A stretch of 64,000 bases of DNA from positions 2,046,001 to 2,110,000 of the forward strand of contig NZ_JAHSTY010000001.1 of NCBI RefSeq assembly GCF_019145355.1, given 5' to 3'. This DNA comes from Pseudomonas azadiae (GTDB taxonomy: Bacteria > Pseudomonadota > Gammaproteobacteria > Pseudomonadales > Pseudomonadaceae). A model generated the notes under the pieces. It searched no databases and was not told the DNA's origin. It was given only the letters and a program-made list of their open reading frames with translations. The translations under genes and the position numbers were made by a program. This document shows, piece after piece, positions 16,612-25,335 of the stretch (its first letter is position 1; the number at the start of each line of letters is the position of its first letter).

Positions 16612-17586
16612 ATGAATACACGATGGGGCTGGCTGCTGGCCGTGTTGCTGGCGTGTCCAACGGTGGCGGCCGAGCATGGCGTGAACGTGGTCAGCCCCGA
16701 TCGTTTTCATCTGCAGGCCGGCGACCTCGGCCTGGGCATGAGCCAGGACTGGCGCCAGCCGCTGCCGAACGTCACCCGCGCGCTGATCATCGTGCATGGC
16801 CGCCTGCGTAATGCACAGACCTATCTGAAAAGTGGTGAGGATGCGGCTGCGCACGCGAAGGTTGGCGGCACCACGCTGGTGATTGCGCCGCAGTTTCTCA
16901 ACGACGCCGACGTCAAGCGCAACCACTTGGGCACCCAGCTGCTGCGCTGGAACGGCAACGACTGGATGGCCGGCGAGGCATCGGTCGGGCCTGGCCACAT
17001 CAGTTCCTTCGGCGCCCTGGACCAGATCATCAAGCACCTGGGCGACCGCAGGTTATTCCCGGCGCTCAGGGAGATCGTGGTGGCCGGCCATTCCGGCGGC
17101 GGCCAGGTGGTGCAGCGTTTCGCCCTCACCGGCCGCGACCACCCTGCCCTGCAAAGCGAAGGCATCCGCCTGCGTTACGTAGTCGCCAACCCTTCTTCCT
17201 ACGCCTACTTCAATCCACAACGCCCGGTAAGATTCGCCGTGGCCGATTGCCCGAGCTTCAACGACTGGAAGTACGGCATGCAGAAGTTGCCAGCCTATGC
17301 CAAGGGCCGCGGGCCCCAACAGTTGGAACAGGCTTATGTGTCACGGGATATCACGTATCTGCTGGGCGAACAGGACATCGACCCCAACCATCCGGCGCTG
17401 GATAAAGGCTGCGAAGCCGAGACCCAGGGCGCGTATCGGTTGATTCGAGGGCATAACTACTTTGACGCCCTGAAGCTGCGGCATCCGCAGTTGAGCCACA
17501 GGCTGGTGGAGGTACCCGGGGTGGGGCATGACGGGGATAAGATGTTTACATCGCCGGAAGGACAGGAAGTATTGTTTCCTCAATAG
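16612..17586 (+). CDS. Secreted alpha/beta hydrolase
   Basis: The 324-residue protein starts with a Sec signal peptide (MNTRWGWLLAVLLACPTVAA, cleavage near residue 20). The mature part has an alpha/beta-hydrolase core: RALIIVHGRLRN (oxyanion strand), the nucleophile elbow GHSGGG with Ser161, and a C-terminal GVGHDGDKMF supplying the likely catalytic His. Eukaryotic-like relatives with this architecture are annotated as esterase-like exported hydrolases; the substrate is not known. The ATG directly abuts the ypfJ stop, implying translational coupling and a shared envelope role with that peptidase. Confidence 0.82.
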   Translation: MNTRWGWLLAVLLACPTVAAEHGVNVVSPDRFHLQAGDLGLGMSQDWRQPLPNVTRALIIVHGRLRNAQTYLKSGEDAAAHAKVGGTTLVIAPQFLNDADVKRNHLGTQLLRWNGNDWMAGEASVGPGHISSFGALDQIIKHLGDRRLFPALREIVVAGHSGGGQVVQRFALTGRDHPALQSEGIRLRYVVANPSSYAYFNPQRPVRFAVADCPSFNDWKYGMQKLPAYAKGRGPQQLEQAYVSRDITYLLGEQDIDPNHPALDKGCEAETQGAYRLIRGHNYFDALKLRHPQLSHRLVEVPGVGHDGDKMFTSPEGQEVLFPQ

Positions 17587-17609
17587 CCCCTGAAGAAACC
17601 GAGTCAACC

Positions 17610-17699
17610 TGTGGGGGCTGGCTTGCCTGCGATAACGGACTGTCAGCTGATATAGGTTTAGCTGACCCACCGCTATCGCAGGCAAGCCAGCTCCCACAG
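17610..17699. repeat. REP pair (REPIN), GCTGGCTTGCCTGCG subtype
   Basis: Arms TGTGGGGGCTGGCTTGCCTG and the complement around a ~30-bp centre. A second REP pair of the other subtype lies 45 bp further on, giving a tandem of two unlike elements between convergent genes. Confidence 0.9.
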
Positions 17700-17744
17700 G
17701 GGATTGATGCTGTTCGCCAGTCCTGTGCCTGGCACCGAAAGAAC

Positions 17745-17835
17745 TGTGGGAGCGGGCTTTCTCGCGAAGGCGGTGAATCAGTCAGCCTATTTGATACCGA
17801 CACTCCGCATTCGCGAGCAAGCCCGCTCCCACATT
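17745..17835. repeat. REP pair (REPIN), GCGGGCTTGCTCGCGAA subtype
   Basis: Arms TGTGGGAGCGGGCTTTCTCG and the complement (right arm intact, left arm with one T change). It ends 6 bp before the stop of the HAD phosphatase gene. Confidence 0.9.
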
Positions 17836-17841
17836 TGATCC

Positions 17842-18441
17842 CTATTGCCTGGACTGGATCATCCGGCGCAATTGCTCACAATCCTCAGCATACCAATCCG
17901 CCAATGCCGGCCACGGGTTTTCCGGCAGGTTGACCAGCACCGTCCGCGTCCCCGCCGCCCGGCCGCAATCCAGGTCAAAGCGGTAATCCCCCACCATCAC
18001 CATCTCGCTCGGCGCTACATCCCACGCCGCCGCCAGTTTCAGCAAACCGCCGGGGTCCGGTTTGGGAGGCGCATCCTCACGCCCCAGCACATCGTCGATG
18101 GCAAAGCAGTCCGCCAGGCCGATCGCATCCAGTGTGACATGCGCCAACTCCCGTGCGTTGCGGGTCAGGATGCCCAAGCGGTAACCGCGCCCGGCCAGCT
18201 CGCGAACCAGTTCAACCGCGCCATCAGCCGCGACCGAACCCAGCGCCAGCTCACGCTCGTGTTCCAGCAACCAGGCATGCTTGGCCGCCGCGACATCCGC
18301 TGGTAATGCGGCCAGGTGCGTGAGGATGTCGTCTTGCGCAGGGATCTCCAAGGCCACGCGAATGGCCGCGAAGTCATGCACGGCCACCGTGAGGGTGCCG
18401 TCCATGTCGAACACCCAATGCTTAACCTCGCCCAGGCTCAT
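17842..18441 (-). CDS. HAD family hydrolase (phosphatase)
   Basis: The 199-residue cytosolic protein has the HAD motifs in order: motif I FDMDGT with Asp12 and Asp14, motif II ILTRN near residue 120, motif III Lys in PPKPDP, and motif IV VGDYRFDLDCGRAAG. A small helical cap lies between I and II, as in phosphoglycolate phosphatase-like members; the substrate is not identifiable. I chose the ATG at 18441 (MSLGEVKH); the open frame upstream lies inside tesB. Its start overlaps the tesB stop (ATGA), so it is translated from the tesB transcript. Confidence 0.88.
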   Translation of the reverse strand: MSLGEVKHWVFDMDGTLTVAVHDFAAIRVALEIPAQDDILTHLAALPADVAAAKHAWLLEHERELALGSVAADGAVELVRELAGRGYRLGILTRNARELAHVTLDAIGLADCFAIDDVLGREDAPPKPDPGGLLKLAAAWDVAPSEMVMVGDYRFDLDCGRAAGTRTVLVNLPENPWPALADWYAEDCEQLRRMIQSRQ

Positions 18442-19307
18442 GCCCAATCCTTGCGATGACGGATCAAGCCTTCCTGAGTCACCGAAGCCACCAGTTGCCC
18501 GGCGCGGTTGTACACGCTGCCACGGGAGAAACCACGGGAATTGCCGGCCCACGGGCTGTCCATGGCGTAAAGCAGCCAGTCATCGGCCCGCAGGTCGGCG
18601 TGGAACCACAGCGCGTGGTCAAGACTGGCGACTTGCATATCTTTCTGCCACACGGTCTTGCCATGGGGCAGCAACGAAGTGGTCAGCAGGCCGAAATCCG
18701 AAGCGTAGGCCAGCAAGTACTTGTGCAGCGCCGGCGCGTCGGCCAGGGCGCCGTCGGCCCGAAACCACACGTACTTGACCGGGTCGGACGGTTGCGGGTT
18801 GAACGGATCTTTTTCGGTGACCGGGCGCACTTCGATCGGCTTGGGGCACAGCAACTTGTCACGCATGTGCTCGGGAATCAGGTGCGCGCGCTGCTTGGTC
18901 AACTCCAGTTCCGACGGCAGGTTTTCCGGGCCGACCACCACGGGCATGGTGGTCTGGTGCTCGAAGCCTTCTTCGTCGTACTGGAACGAGGCACTGCAGG
19001 TGAAGATCGGGTGGCCTTTCTGGATCGCCGTTACGCGGCGGGTGCTGAAACTGCCACCGTCGCGCACCCGGTCCACCGAGTACACCACCGGCAACGCCGC
19101 GTCACCCGGGCGCAGGAAGTAACCGTGCAGGGAATGCACGTGCCGCGCTTCTTCCACGGTCTGGCTGGCCGCCGACAACGACTGGCCAAGCACCTGGCCG
19201 CCGAACAGTTGGCGAAAACCCAGGTCCTGGCTGCGGCCGCGAAAGAGGTTTTCCTCGATCGGCTCCAGGGTCAGCAAGTCCACCAGATCTTCCAATACTT
19301 GGCTCAT
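18438..19307 (-). CDS. tesB: Acyl-CoA thioesterase II TesB
   Basis: The 289-residue protein is a double-hotdog acyl-CoA thioesterase, matching E. coli TesB (286). It shows LEPIEENLFRGRSQD at the N-terminus, QLFGGQVLGQSLSAA, HSLHGYFLRPGD and the second hotdog LDHALWFHADLRADDWLLY with conserved catalytic Asp/Gln/Thr positions, ending GSVYNRAGQLVASVTQEGLI. The ATG at 19307 has a textbook TAGGAG site seven bases upstream; the longer open frame is not used. It is co-transcribed with the downstream HAD gene. Role: hydrolysing medium/long acyl-CoAs during fatty-acid metabolism. Confidence 0.95.
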   Translation of the reverse strand: MSQVLEDLVDLLTLEPIEENLFRGRSQDLGFRQLFGGQVLGQSLSAASQTVEEARHVHSLHGYFLRPGDAALPVVYSVDRVRDGGSFSTRRVTAIQKGHPIFTCSASFQYDEEGFEHQTTMPVVVGPENLPSELELTKQRAHLIPEHMRDKLLCPKPIEVRPVTEKDPFNPQPSDPVKYVWFRADGALADAPALHKYLLAYASDFGLLTTSLLPHGKTVWQKDMQVASLDHALWFHADLRADDWLLYAMDSPWAGNSRGFSRGSVYNRAGQLVASVTQEGLIRHRKDWA

Positions 19308-19345
19308 AGAGCAACTCCTACAATCTATGGGGCATTCCGGGCTGC

Positions 19346-19915
19346 TTATCCATGCAGCGTGTCCAACCATTGGGCGCGGGTGATGCGGTACAAAACGTGA
19401 TGGCGCAGCGGGTCATCGGCTGCGACCTTGGGGTGTTCAAAATCTGCCAGCGGATCGTAATGCATACCGATGGCCTGCATGACTTTTTGTGATGGCAGAT
19501 TGGCTTCGGTGGTGAATGCAACCATTTCATCCAGCTGCAGGCGGTCGAACCCACAGCGCAAGGCGGTCCAGGCGGCCTCGCTGGCGTAGCCCAGGCCCCA
19601 ATGCTCACGGGCCAAGCGCCAGCCGATTTCCACCGCAGGCGTGAAGCCGGCTTCAAAGCTGACGTTCTGCAGCCCGGTCAATCCGATGAATTCGCCGGTG
19701 TCCTTGCGCTGCAAGGCCCAAAAGCCAAAGCCGTATTCGGCGAAGTGGCCGCGAATACGGCCGATGAACGCGGCGCTTTCCAAGTGGCTCAATTTGGCCG
19801 GGAAATAGCGCATCACCTGCGGGTCCGCGCACATGCGCGCAAAGTCCGGCAGGTCGCGGTCGCGCCATTGACGCAGCACCAGGCGTGCGCTTTCCAATTC
19901 CAGTATCGGCTCCAT
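19346..19915 (-). CDS. GNAT acetyltransferase (RimJ/RimL-like)
   Basis: The 189-residue protein starts MEPILELESARLVLRQWRDR and has the acetyl-CoA-binding segment EIGWRLAREHWGLGYASEAA (variant of Q/R-x-x-G-x-G/A) around residue 100, then TTEANLPSQKVMQAIGM, typical of the Acetyltransf_3 group that acetylates protein N-termini or small amines. I chose the ATG at 19915, which has AAGGAGAGG just upstream. It lies 38 bp upstream of tesB on the same strand and may share its transcript. The acceptor substrate is unknown. Confidence 0.88.
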   Translation of the reverse strand: MEPILELESARLVLRQWRDRDLPDFARMCADPQVMRYFPAKLSHLESAAFIGRIRGHFAEYGFGFWALQRKDTGEFIGLTGLQNVSFEAGFTPAVEIGWRLAREHWGLGYASEAAWTALRCGFDRLQLDEMVAFTTEANLPSQKVMQAIGMHYDPLADFEHPKVAADDPLRHHVLYRITRAQWLDTLHG

Positions 19916-19991
19916 GGGGCCCCTCTCCTTGCCATGTGCGTGAGTGTACAGCGCTGGTAAGATCCGTCGCAGGTTCCCGTCAGAAAATCCC

Positions 19992-20912
19992 ATGCCCTTG
20001 CCTTTGATCTACCACGATGACTACAGCCCCGAGTTCCCGGCGGACCATCGCTTCCCCATGGACAAGTTCCGCCTGTTGCGCGACCACCTGGTGGACAGCG
20101 GCCTGACCGAGGACAGCCAGTTGCTGCGCCCGCAGCTGTGCCCGCCACAGATTCTGGCGCTTGCCCATGACGCTGGGTATATCGAACGCTACATGGGCGG
20201 CGAGTTGTCCCGCGAAGACCAACGGCGCCTCGGTCTGCCCTGGAACGAGGCCCTGGCGCGGCGCACCGTGCGTGCGGTCGGCGGTTCTATCCTGGCGGCG
20301 GAACAGGCGCTGGAGCACGGCCTGGCGTGCCACCTGGCGGGCGGCACCCACCATGCGCACTACGACTACCCGGCGGGCTTTTGCATCTTCAATGACCTGG
20401 CGGTGATCAGTCATTACCTGCTGGCCAGCGGCCGGGTCAACCGCGTGCTGATCTTCGACTGCGACGTGCACCAGGGCGACGGCACCGCGCGCATCCTCCA
20501 CGACACGCCGGACGCCATCACCGTGTCGCTGCACTGCGAAAAAAACTTCCCCGCGCGCAAGGCCCAGAGCGACTGGGACATTCCGTTGCCCATGGGCATG
20601 GGCGATGCCGACTACCTCAAGGTGGTGGACGACGCGCTCAACTACCTGCTGCCGCTCTATCAACCGGACTTGGTGCTGTACGACGCCGGCGTCGATGTGC
20701 ATAAAGACGACGCCCTCGGCTACCTTAAACTGACAGACCAAGGCGTCGCTGCCCGCGATGAAAGCGTGATGCGCCACTGCCTGGGCCGCGACATTCCGGT
20801 GATGGGCGTGATCGGCGGCGGCTACAGCAAGGACCGCCCGGCCCTGGCCCGCCGTCACGGCATCCTGCACCACAGTGCGCAACGGGTGTGGACGTCATCA
20901 GGGTGTCATTGA
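19992..20912 (+). CDS. Histone deacetylase-family amidohydrolase
   Basis: The 306-residue zinc-dependent deacetylase belongs to the class IV/bacterial acetylpolyamine-amidohydrolase-like group. It has the catalytic His pair in GGTHHAHYDYPAGFCIFND, the zinc ligands Asp and His in FDCDVHQGDGTA, and the late ligand region LVLYDAGVDVHKDD followed by GVIGGGYSKD. The start is the ATG at 19992 (MPLPLIYHDDY); an in-frame ATG upstream overlaps the divergent GNAT promoter region. Bacterial members act on acetylated small molecules or lysines; this one's substrate is unknown. Confidence 0.9.
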   Translation: MPLPLIYHDDYSPEFPADHRFPMDKFRLLRDHLVDSGLTEDSQLLRPQLCPPQILALAHDAGYIERYMGGELSREDQRRLGLPWNEALARRTVRAVGGSILAAEQALEHGLACHLAGGTHHAHYDYPAGFCIFNDLAVISHYLLASGRVNRVLIFDCDVHQGDGTARILHDTPDAITVSLHCEKNFPARKAQSDWDIPLPMGMGDADYLKVVDDALNYLLPLYQPDLVLYDAGVDVHKDDALGYLKLTDQGVAARDESVMRHCLGRDIPVMGVIGGGYSKDRPALARRHGILHHSAQRVWTSSGCH

Positions 20913-20922
20913 GGTGTGGGCG

Positions 20923-21558
20923 TTACCCACAATGCCTGTGGAACGGCCTGTGGATAACTTGAGCGTAAGCGGCGCAGAGCTCGTGGCTGCAAGGCCTGTA
21001 GGAAACTGTACGTTTTTTGATCAGGCAGGCGCCGCTCTGTCCGGTAGAATGTTCGGCCTATTCACAGCACCGTAGCCTTGCCCATGCCTCAGACCCAACC
21101 TCACCGCGTCACCGTTATCGGCGGCGGCCCCGCCGGGCTGATGGCCGCCGAAGTCTTGAGCCAGGCTGGGGTTCGCGTGGACCTGTACGACGGCATGCCT
21201 TCGGTAGGGCGCAAATTCCTGCTGGCTGGCGTGGGCGGCATGAATATCACCCACTCCGAGGCGTACCCGGCGTTTCTCTCGCGCTATGCAGAACGCGCGC
21301 CTCACATGGCGCCGTTGCTGCGCGGGTTTGGTGCCCAAACGTTGTGCGAATGGATCCATGGCCTGGGCATCCAGACTTTCGTCGGCACCTCCGGCCGAGT
21401 GTTTCCCACCGACATGAAAGCCGCCCCCTTACTGCGTGCCTGGCTCAAGCGCCTGCGCGACCAGGGCGTGGTTATCCACACCCGGCATCGTTGGACCGGC
21501 TGGAATGCCCAAGGCGATTTACTTATCCACAGCCCGGCAGGCGAACACGTTGTCCACA
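20923..21558. promoter_or_regulatory. Cluster of DnaA-box sequences
   Basis: Three perfect TTATCCACA boxes occur at 20949-20957 (complement), 21472-21480 and 21523-21531, plus one-mismatch boxes TTACCCACA at 20923-20931 and TTGTCCACA at 21550-21558. Two of the five are in the 171-bp intergenic gap and three lie inside the flavoprotein gene. This could be a DnaA-binding or titration locus; no other origin features are present. Confidence 0.5.
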
Positions 21559-22310
21559 GCGACGCCGTGCTGCTGGCCCTTGGCGGCGGCAGCTGGTCAC
21601 GCCTGGGCTCCGATGGGGCCTGGCTTAACATCCTGGAAGGCAAAGGCGTGCCCTACGTGCGTCTGCAACCGAGCAATTGTGGCTTCGAGGTGTCGGCCTG
21701 GAGCGACCTGATGGTCAGCAAATTCGCCGGCGCGCCGTTGAAAAACGTCGCCATCGGGTTGGGGGATGACAAACCACGACTGGGCGAATGCGTGGTCACC
21801 GCCACGGGCATCGAGGGCAGCCTGATCTACGCGCTGTCGGCGCCGATCCGTGAGGCGATCAATCGCGACGGCGCGGCCACGGTGCATGTCGATCTGCTGC
21901 CAAGCAAGCCGCTGGACAAGGTCCAGGCTGCCCTTGCCAAACCACGTGGCTCACGCTCGATGAGCAAACATTTGCACAGTCAGTTGGGCCTGGATGGGGT
22001 CAAGGCCGCGTTATTGCGCGAGCTGACGCCGGCCGAACACTTCAACGATCCGGCGCAATTGGCGGTGGATATCAAGGCGTTGCCATTGACGCTGGTGAAG
22101 ACGCGGCCCATCGATGAAGCCATCAGCACCGCCGGCGGCGTGCCGTTTGAGGCGCTGGATGAACGGCTGATGCTCAAGCAACTGCCCGGGGTGTTTTGTG
22201 CGGGCGAGATGCTCGATTGGGAAGCGCCGACCGGGGGGTATTTGCTGACCGGGTGTTTTGCCAGTGGCAGAGCGGCTGGACGGGGGATGTTGGAGTGGCT
22301 TAACCGCTGA
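21084..22310 (+). CDS. NAD(P)/FAD-dependent oxidoreductase (TIGR03862/HI0933-like flavoprotein)
   Basis: The 408-residue protein begins with a Rossmann FAD fold (VTVIGGGPAGLMAAEVLSQA), then GRKFLLAGVGGMNITHSE, the HI0933/YhiN signature, LALGGGSWSRLGSDG, and a C-terminal GVFCAGEMLDWEAPTGGYLL that closes the FAD site. These BaiN/YhiN-like flavoproteins have no settled physiological role. The ATG at 21084 is taken as start; a TTG two codons upstream is also in frame. Two consensus DnaA boxes and a near-consensus box fall within codons ~130-160, which is unusual. Confidence 0.87.
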   Translation: MPQTQPHRVTVIGGGPAGLMAAEVLSQAGVRVDLYDGMPSVGRKFLLAGVGGMNITHSEAYPAFLSRYAERAPHMAPLLRGFGAQTLCEWIHGLGIQTFVGTSGRVFPTDMKAAPLLRAWLKRLRDQGVVIHTRHRWTGWNAQGDLLIHSPAGEHVVHSDAVLLALGGGSWSRLGSDGAWLNILEGKGVPYVRLQPSNCGFEVSAWSDLMVSKFAGAPLKNVAIGLGDDKPRLGECVVTATGIEGSLIYALSAPIREAINRDGAATVHVDLLPSKPLDKVQAALAKPRGSRSMSKHLHSQLGLDGVKAALLRELTPAEHFNDPAQLAVDIKALPLTLVKTRPIDEAISTAGGVPFEALDERLMLKQLPGVFCAGEMLDWEAPTGGYLLTGCFASGRAAGRGMLEWLNR

Positions 22311-22331
22311 GTCTTGCGGTGAACTTTAGAT

Positions 22332-22410
22332 CGCATCGCAGGCAAGCCAGCTCCCACATTTTGATGTGTAAACACCGTCAATGTGGGAGCTGGCTTGCCT
22401 GCGATAGCGC
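22332..22410. repeat. REP pair in reversed (tail-out) orientation
   Basis: Here the order is ATCGCAGGCAAGCCAGCTCC first and GGAGCTGGCTTGCCTGCGAT second, enclosing a short centre in which GATGTGTAAACACCGTCA contains a small palindrome. It lies between the convergent flavoprotein and rhlE genes. The same reversed layout recurs at 47875 and 61613. Confidence 0.88.
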
Positions 22411-22430
22411 CCGCACAGGCGCCGAAAATC

Positions 22431-23765
22431 TTACTTCTTCTTACGCGGCCCAGTGTTAAAAACAGGCACCTTGCGCACCGGCTTGATCGAAGGCTCCGCC
22501 GGCGCAACCTCCCCGCTGTCCACCCACTTGCCCAGGTTGCGCTTACCGCCGCCGCCCGACGATTTAGGCTTCTTTGGCTTTTTCGGCTTCTTCACCACCT
22601 GCCCGCTGGCATCGGTGTCCGGCACGCGATGCTCCGGTTCAAAATCCTGCTCCATGTGCCGGGCCAAGGTCTGACGCGTGAGCATCTCGATGGCCGACAG
22701 CATGTTCACCTCATCGGCGCACACCAGGGAAATCGCTTCACCGGTATTGCCCGCACGCCCGGTACGCCCGATACGGTGGATGTAGTCCTCCGCCACGATC
22801 GGCAAGTCGAAGTTGACCACCAGCGGCAGGTCTTCAATGTCCAGCCCACGCGCGGCCACATCGGTGGCCACCAGGATCTGCACGTCACTGGACTTGAAAC
22901 GGTCCAACGCACGTTGGCGCGTGGCTTGCGGTTTGTCGCCGTGAATGCCGTCGGCATTGATGCCCAGGCCCTGCAACTTATCCACCAGCGCGTCCACGCC
23001 GTTACGGGTCTTGGCGAACACCAGCACCTGCTTCCAACGGCCCTTGCGCATCAGGTGCACAAACAGCTCCGCCTTGCGCTTCTTGTCCACCGGCACCACC
23101 CACTGCTTCACGGTGTTGGCGGCGACGTTGCGCGGGCTGACTTCGATGGTCAGCGGGTCGTTGAGCATCTGCCCGGCCAGCAGGCGGATCTCATCGGAAA
23201 AGGTCGCGGAGAACAGCAGGGTCTGACGTTTTTTCGGCAGCATGCGGTAGATGTTCGCCAGTTCCTCGGAGAAGCCCAGGTCGAGCATGCGGTCGGCTTC
23301 ATCCAGCACCAGGGTTTGCAGCTGATTGAGTTTCAGCGCGTTCTGGCGGAACAGGTCGATCAGGCGGCCAGGCGTGGCGACCAAAATGTCGACGCCCTTG
23401 CGCAGCTTCATCATCTGCGGGTTGATGCTCACGCCGCCGTACACCGCGTAAGTGGTCAGCGGCAGGTTTTGCGCGTACTCGGCGACACTGGCGTGAACCT
23501 GCTCGGCCAGCTCGCGGGTCGGGCACAGGATCAGCGCACGCGCCGAATTGGCGGCGACCTTCGGCCCTTCCAGCGTCAGCAGTTGCAAGAGCGGCACGGC
23601 GAAGCCTGCGGTCTTGCCGGTGCCGGTCTGGGCCGCGGCCATCAGGTCGCGACCGGCCAGCACCGCCGGAATGGCTTGCGCCTGCACCGGCGTCGGGGTC
23701 TGGTAGCCAAGCGTCTCAAGGGCGCGCAGCAAGGGTTCGATCAGGCCAAGGGTGGCGAAAGTCAT
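22431..23765 (-). CDS. rhlE: DEAD-box ATP-dependent RNA helicase RhlE
   Basis: The 444-residue helicase has the Q motif region (LGYQTPTPVQAQAI), motif I AAQTGTGKT, Ia PTRELAEQV, II DEAD (VLDEADRMLD), III SAT, and VI HRIGRTGRAG. After residue ~375 comes a low-complexity basic tail (KKPKKPKKPKSSGGGGKR, ending GPRKKK), as in Pseudomonas RhlE proteins, which act in RNA decay, ribosome assembly and cold growth. The position just downstream of a REP pair and with no close same-strand partner suggests a single-gene unit. Confidence 0.93.
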   Translation of the reverse strand: MTFATLGLIEPLLRALETLGYQTPTPVQAQAIPAVLAGRDLMAAAQTGTGKTAGFAVPLLQLLTLEGPKVAANSARALILCPTRELAEQVHASVAEYAQNLPLTTYAVYGGVSINPQMMKLRKGVDILVATPGRLIDLFRQNALKLNQLQTLVLDEADRMLDLGFSEELANIYRMLPKKRQTLLFSATFSDEIRLLAGQMLNDPLTIEVSPRNVAANTVKQWVVPVDKKRKAELFVHLMRKGRWKQVLVFAKTRNGVDALVDKLQGLGINADGIHGDKPQATRQRALDRFKSSDVQILVATDVAARGLDIEDLPLVVNFDLPIVAEDYIHRIGRTGRAGNTGEAISLVCADEVNMLSAIEMLTRQTLARHMEQDFEPEHRVPDTDASGQVVKKPKKPKKPKSSGGGGKRNLGKWVDSGEVAPAEPSIKPVRKVPVFNTGPRKKK

Positions 23766-23814
23766 GTAGTTACCGTAGGGAAAATTCAGCGCAAGGTCGC
23801 AATTGCGCCGCAGT

Positions 23815-24711
23815 TTACCTTATTTCCAGCTTGGGCTTGCGCCACTGGGGCAGGCTGATCAACAGCACGGCGCTGATGATCACCAGCATCGCCAGGGCCT
23901 CCTCCAAACCGATGGTTTCGCCGACGAACACAATCCCCAGCAACACCGCCACCGCCGGGTTGACGTAGGCATAGCTGGTCGCCGCCGCCGGGCGTACATT
24001 TTTAAGCAGGTACATATAGGCATTGAAGGCGATGATCGAGCCGAACACCGTCAGGTACGCCAGGGCCAACCAACCTTCCAGCGGTGGCATGGCCTGCAGG
24101 TGCTCGCCGGACACCGCGCTGGCGATCAACAGCGCCACACCGGCCACCAGCATTTCCGCCGCGCTGGCCATGGCGCCCTGGGGCAACGGCAAGTGGCGGC
24201 TCCACACCGAACCGAACGCCCAGGATGCCGCCGCAAACAACAGCAACGCCGCGCCCATCGGGCTCGATTGCAAGGTGCTGCCCATGTTGAGCATGGCGAT
24301 GCCGACAATCCCCAGGATCACCCCGGCCCATTCCAGGCGCGTATTGCGCGCGCCCCAGAAATACCCGCATAACAAGGTAAACAACGGCACGGTCGCCACC
24401 GCCAGCGCCGCCACGCCGGACGACACGCCGGTGTGTTCGGCCACGCTCACGCCGCCATTGCCGAAGGTGAGCAGCAAAATACCGATCATTCCCGCCGCCT
24501 TCCATTGCGCCCAGGTCGGCGCCGGCACCCCGCGCCACCTCAGGTAGCCGTACATCAACGCGCCTGCCGTGCAAAACCGAATCCCCGCCAGCAACAGCGG
24601 CGGCCAGTACTCCACGCCGATACGAATCACCAGGTAGGTGGAACCCCAGATCACATACAGCGCAAAAAAGGCGGCGATCAACGGTAAGGGAAAGCGACGT
24701 GGGCCAGGCAT
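23815..24711 (-). CDS. EamA/DMT family exporter (YedA-like)
   Basis: The 298-residue inner-membrane protein has ten predicted helices in two EamA repeats: FALYVIWGSTYLVIRIGVEY at the start (the classic IWGSTYL motif of YedA/RhaT-type exporters) and SSPMGAALLLFAAASWAFGS at the start of the second half, ending AILLGIVFVGETIGLEEALA. Members export amino acids or drugs. It is divergent, with a ~160-bp gap, from an Lrp/AsnC regulator, a common arrangement for amino-acid exporters under local Lrp control. Confidence 0.87.
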   Translation of the reverse strand: MPGPRRFPLPLIAAFFALYVIWGSTYLVIRIGVEYWPPLLLAGIRFCTAGALMYGYLRWRGVPAPTWAQWKAAGMIGILLLTFGNGGVSVAEHTGVSSGVAALAVATVPLFTLLCGYFWGARNTRLEWAGVILGIVGIAMLNMGSTLQSSPMGAALLLFAAASWAFGSVWSRHLPLPQGAMASAAEMLVAGVALLIASAVSGEHLQAMPPLEGWLALAYLTVFGSIIAFNAYMYLLKNVRPAAATSYAYVNPAVAVLLGIVFVGETIGLEEALAMLVIISAVLLISLPQWRKPKLEIR

Positions 24712-24871
24712 TGGGTGGCTCTTTGGCAGTAGATGGGAGGCTTATTCTAGAAACGAAGGCGAATAAACATAAGTTACAAAACCTGTTTAAACCGCCCATA
24801 CACTTTTCAAAGCATGGTTGTGAAGGCTATAAACCATGCTTTCGAAAGCCACGCGCAACCGGAGCCTTATC

Positions 24872-25333
24872 ATGGACAAATACGACCGCATGCTCCTCAG
24901 CGCCCTGCTCGACGACGGCCGCGCGTCCTACGCGCAATTGGCCCGCACGGTAAACCTCTCCGCCCCCGCCGTGGCCGAACGCGTAGCCAAGCTGGAAGCC
25001 AGCGGCGTGATCACCGGGTACCAGGCCAAGGTGGACTTGTCCAAGGTGGGTTTGCCGATTCAGTGCGTGATTGAGTTGAGGTTGACCAATCATGGCAGTC
25101 AGAAGGTATACGACGCCCTGGCCGAGATTCCCGAACTGACCGAATGCCACCGGGTGACGGGCGATCCGTGCGTGATCATGCAAGCGGCGGTGGGCTCGAT
25201 GCCGGAGTTGGAAGACTTGATCAACCGGATCGCGAAGTTTGGGTTCAGCAAGACCTCGATCATCTTGTCGAGTGCGATAGAACGGCGGGTGCCGTTGGGG
25301 CAGTTGGAGAGCAATGGGAAAAGTGCTGGCTGA
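24872..25333 (+). CDS. Lrp/AsnC family transcriptional regulator
   Basis: The 153-residue protein has an N-terminal winged HTH ([20 protein letters not shown], then [20 protein letters not shown]) and a C-terminal RAM ligand-binding domain ([32 protein letters not shown]). I chose the ATG at 24872, preceded by GGAGCC; upstream in-frame ATG at 24836 is less likely. Divergent from the EamA exporter, it probably controls that gene in response to an amino acid. A long palindromic repeat begins 2 bp after its stop. Confidence 0.88.
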   Translation: MDKYDRMLLSALLDDGRASYAQLARTVNLSAPAVAERVAKLEASGVITGYQAKVDLSKVGLPIQCVIELRLTNHGSQKVYDALAEIPELTECHRVTGDPCVIMQAAVGSMPELEDLINRIAKFGFSKTSIILSSAIERRVPLGQLESNGKSAG

Positions 25334-25335
25334 CC

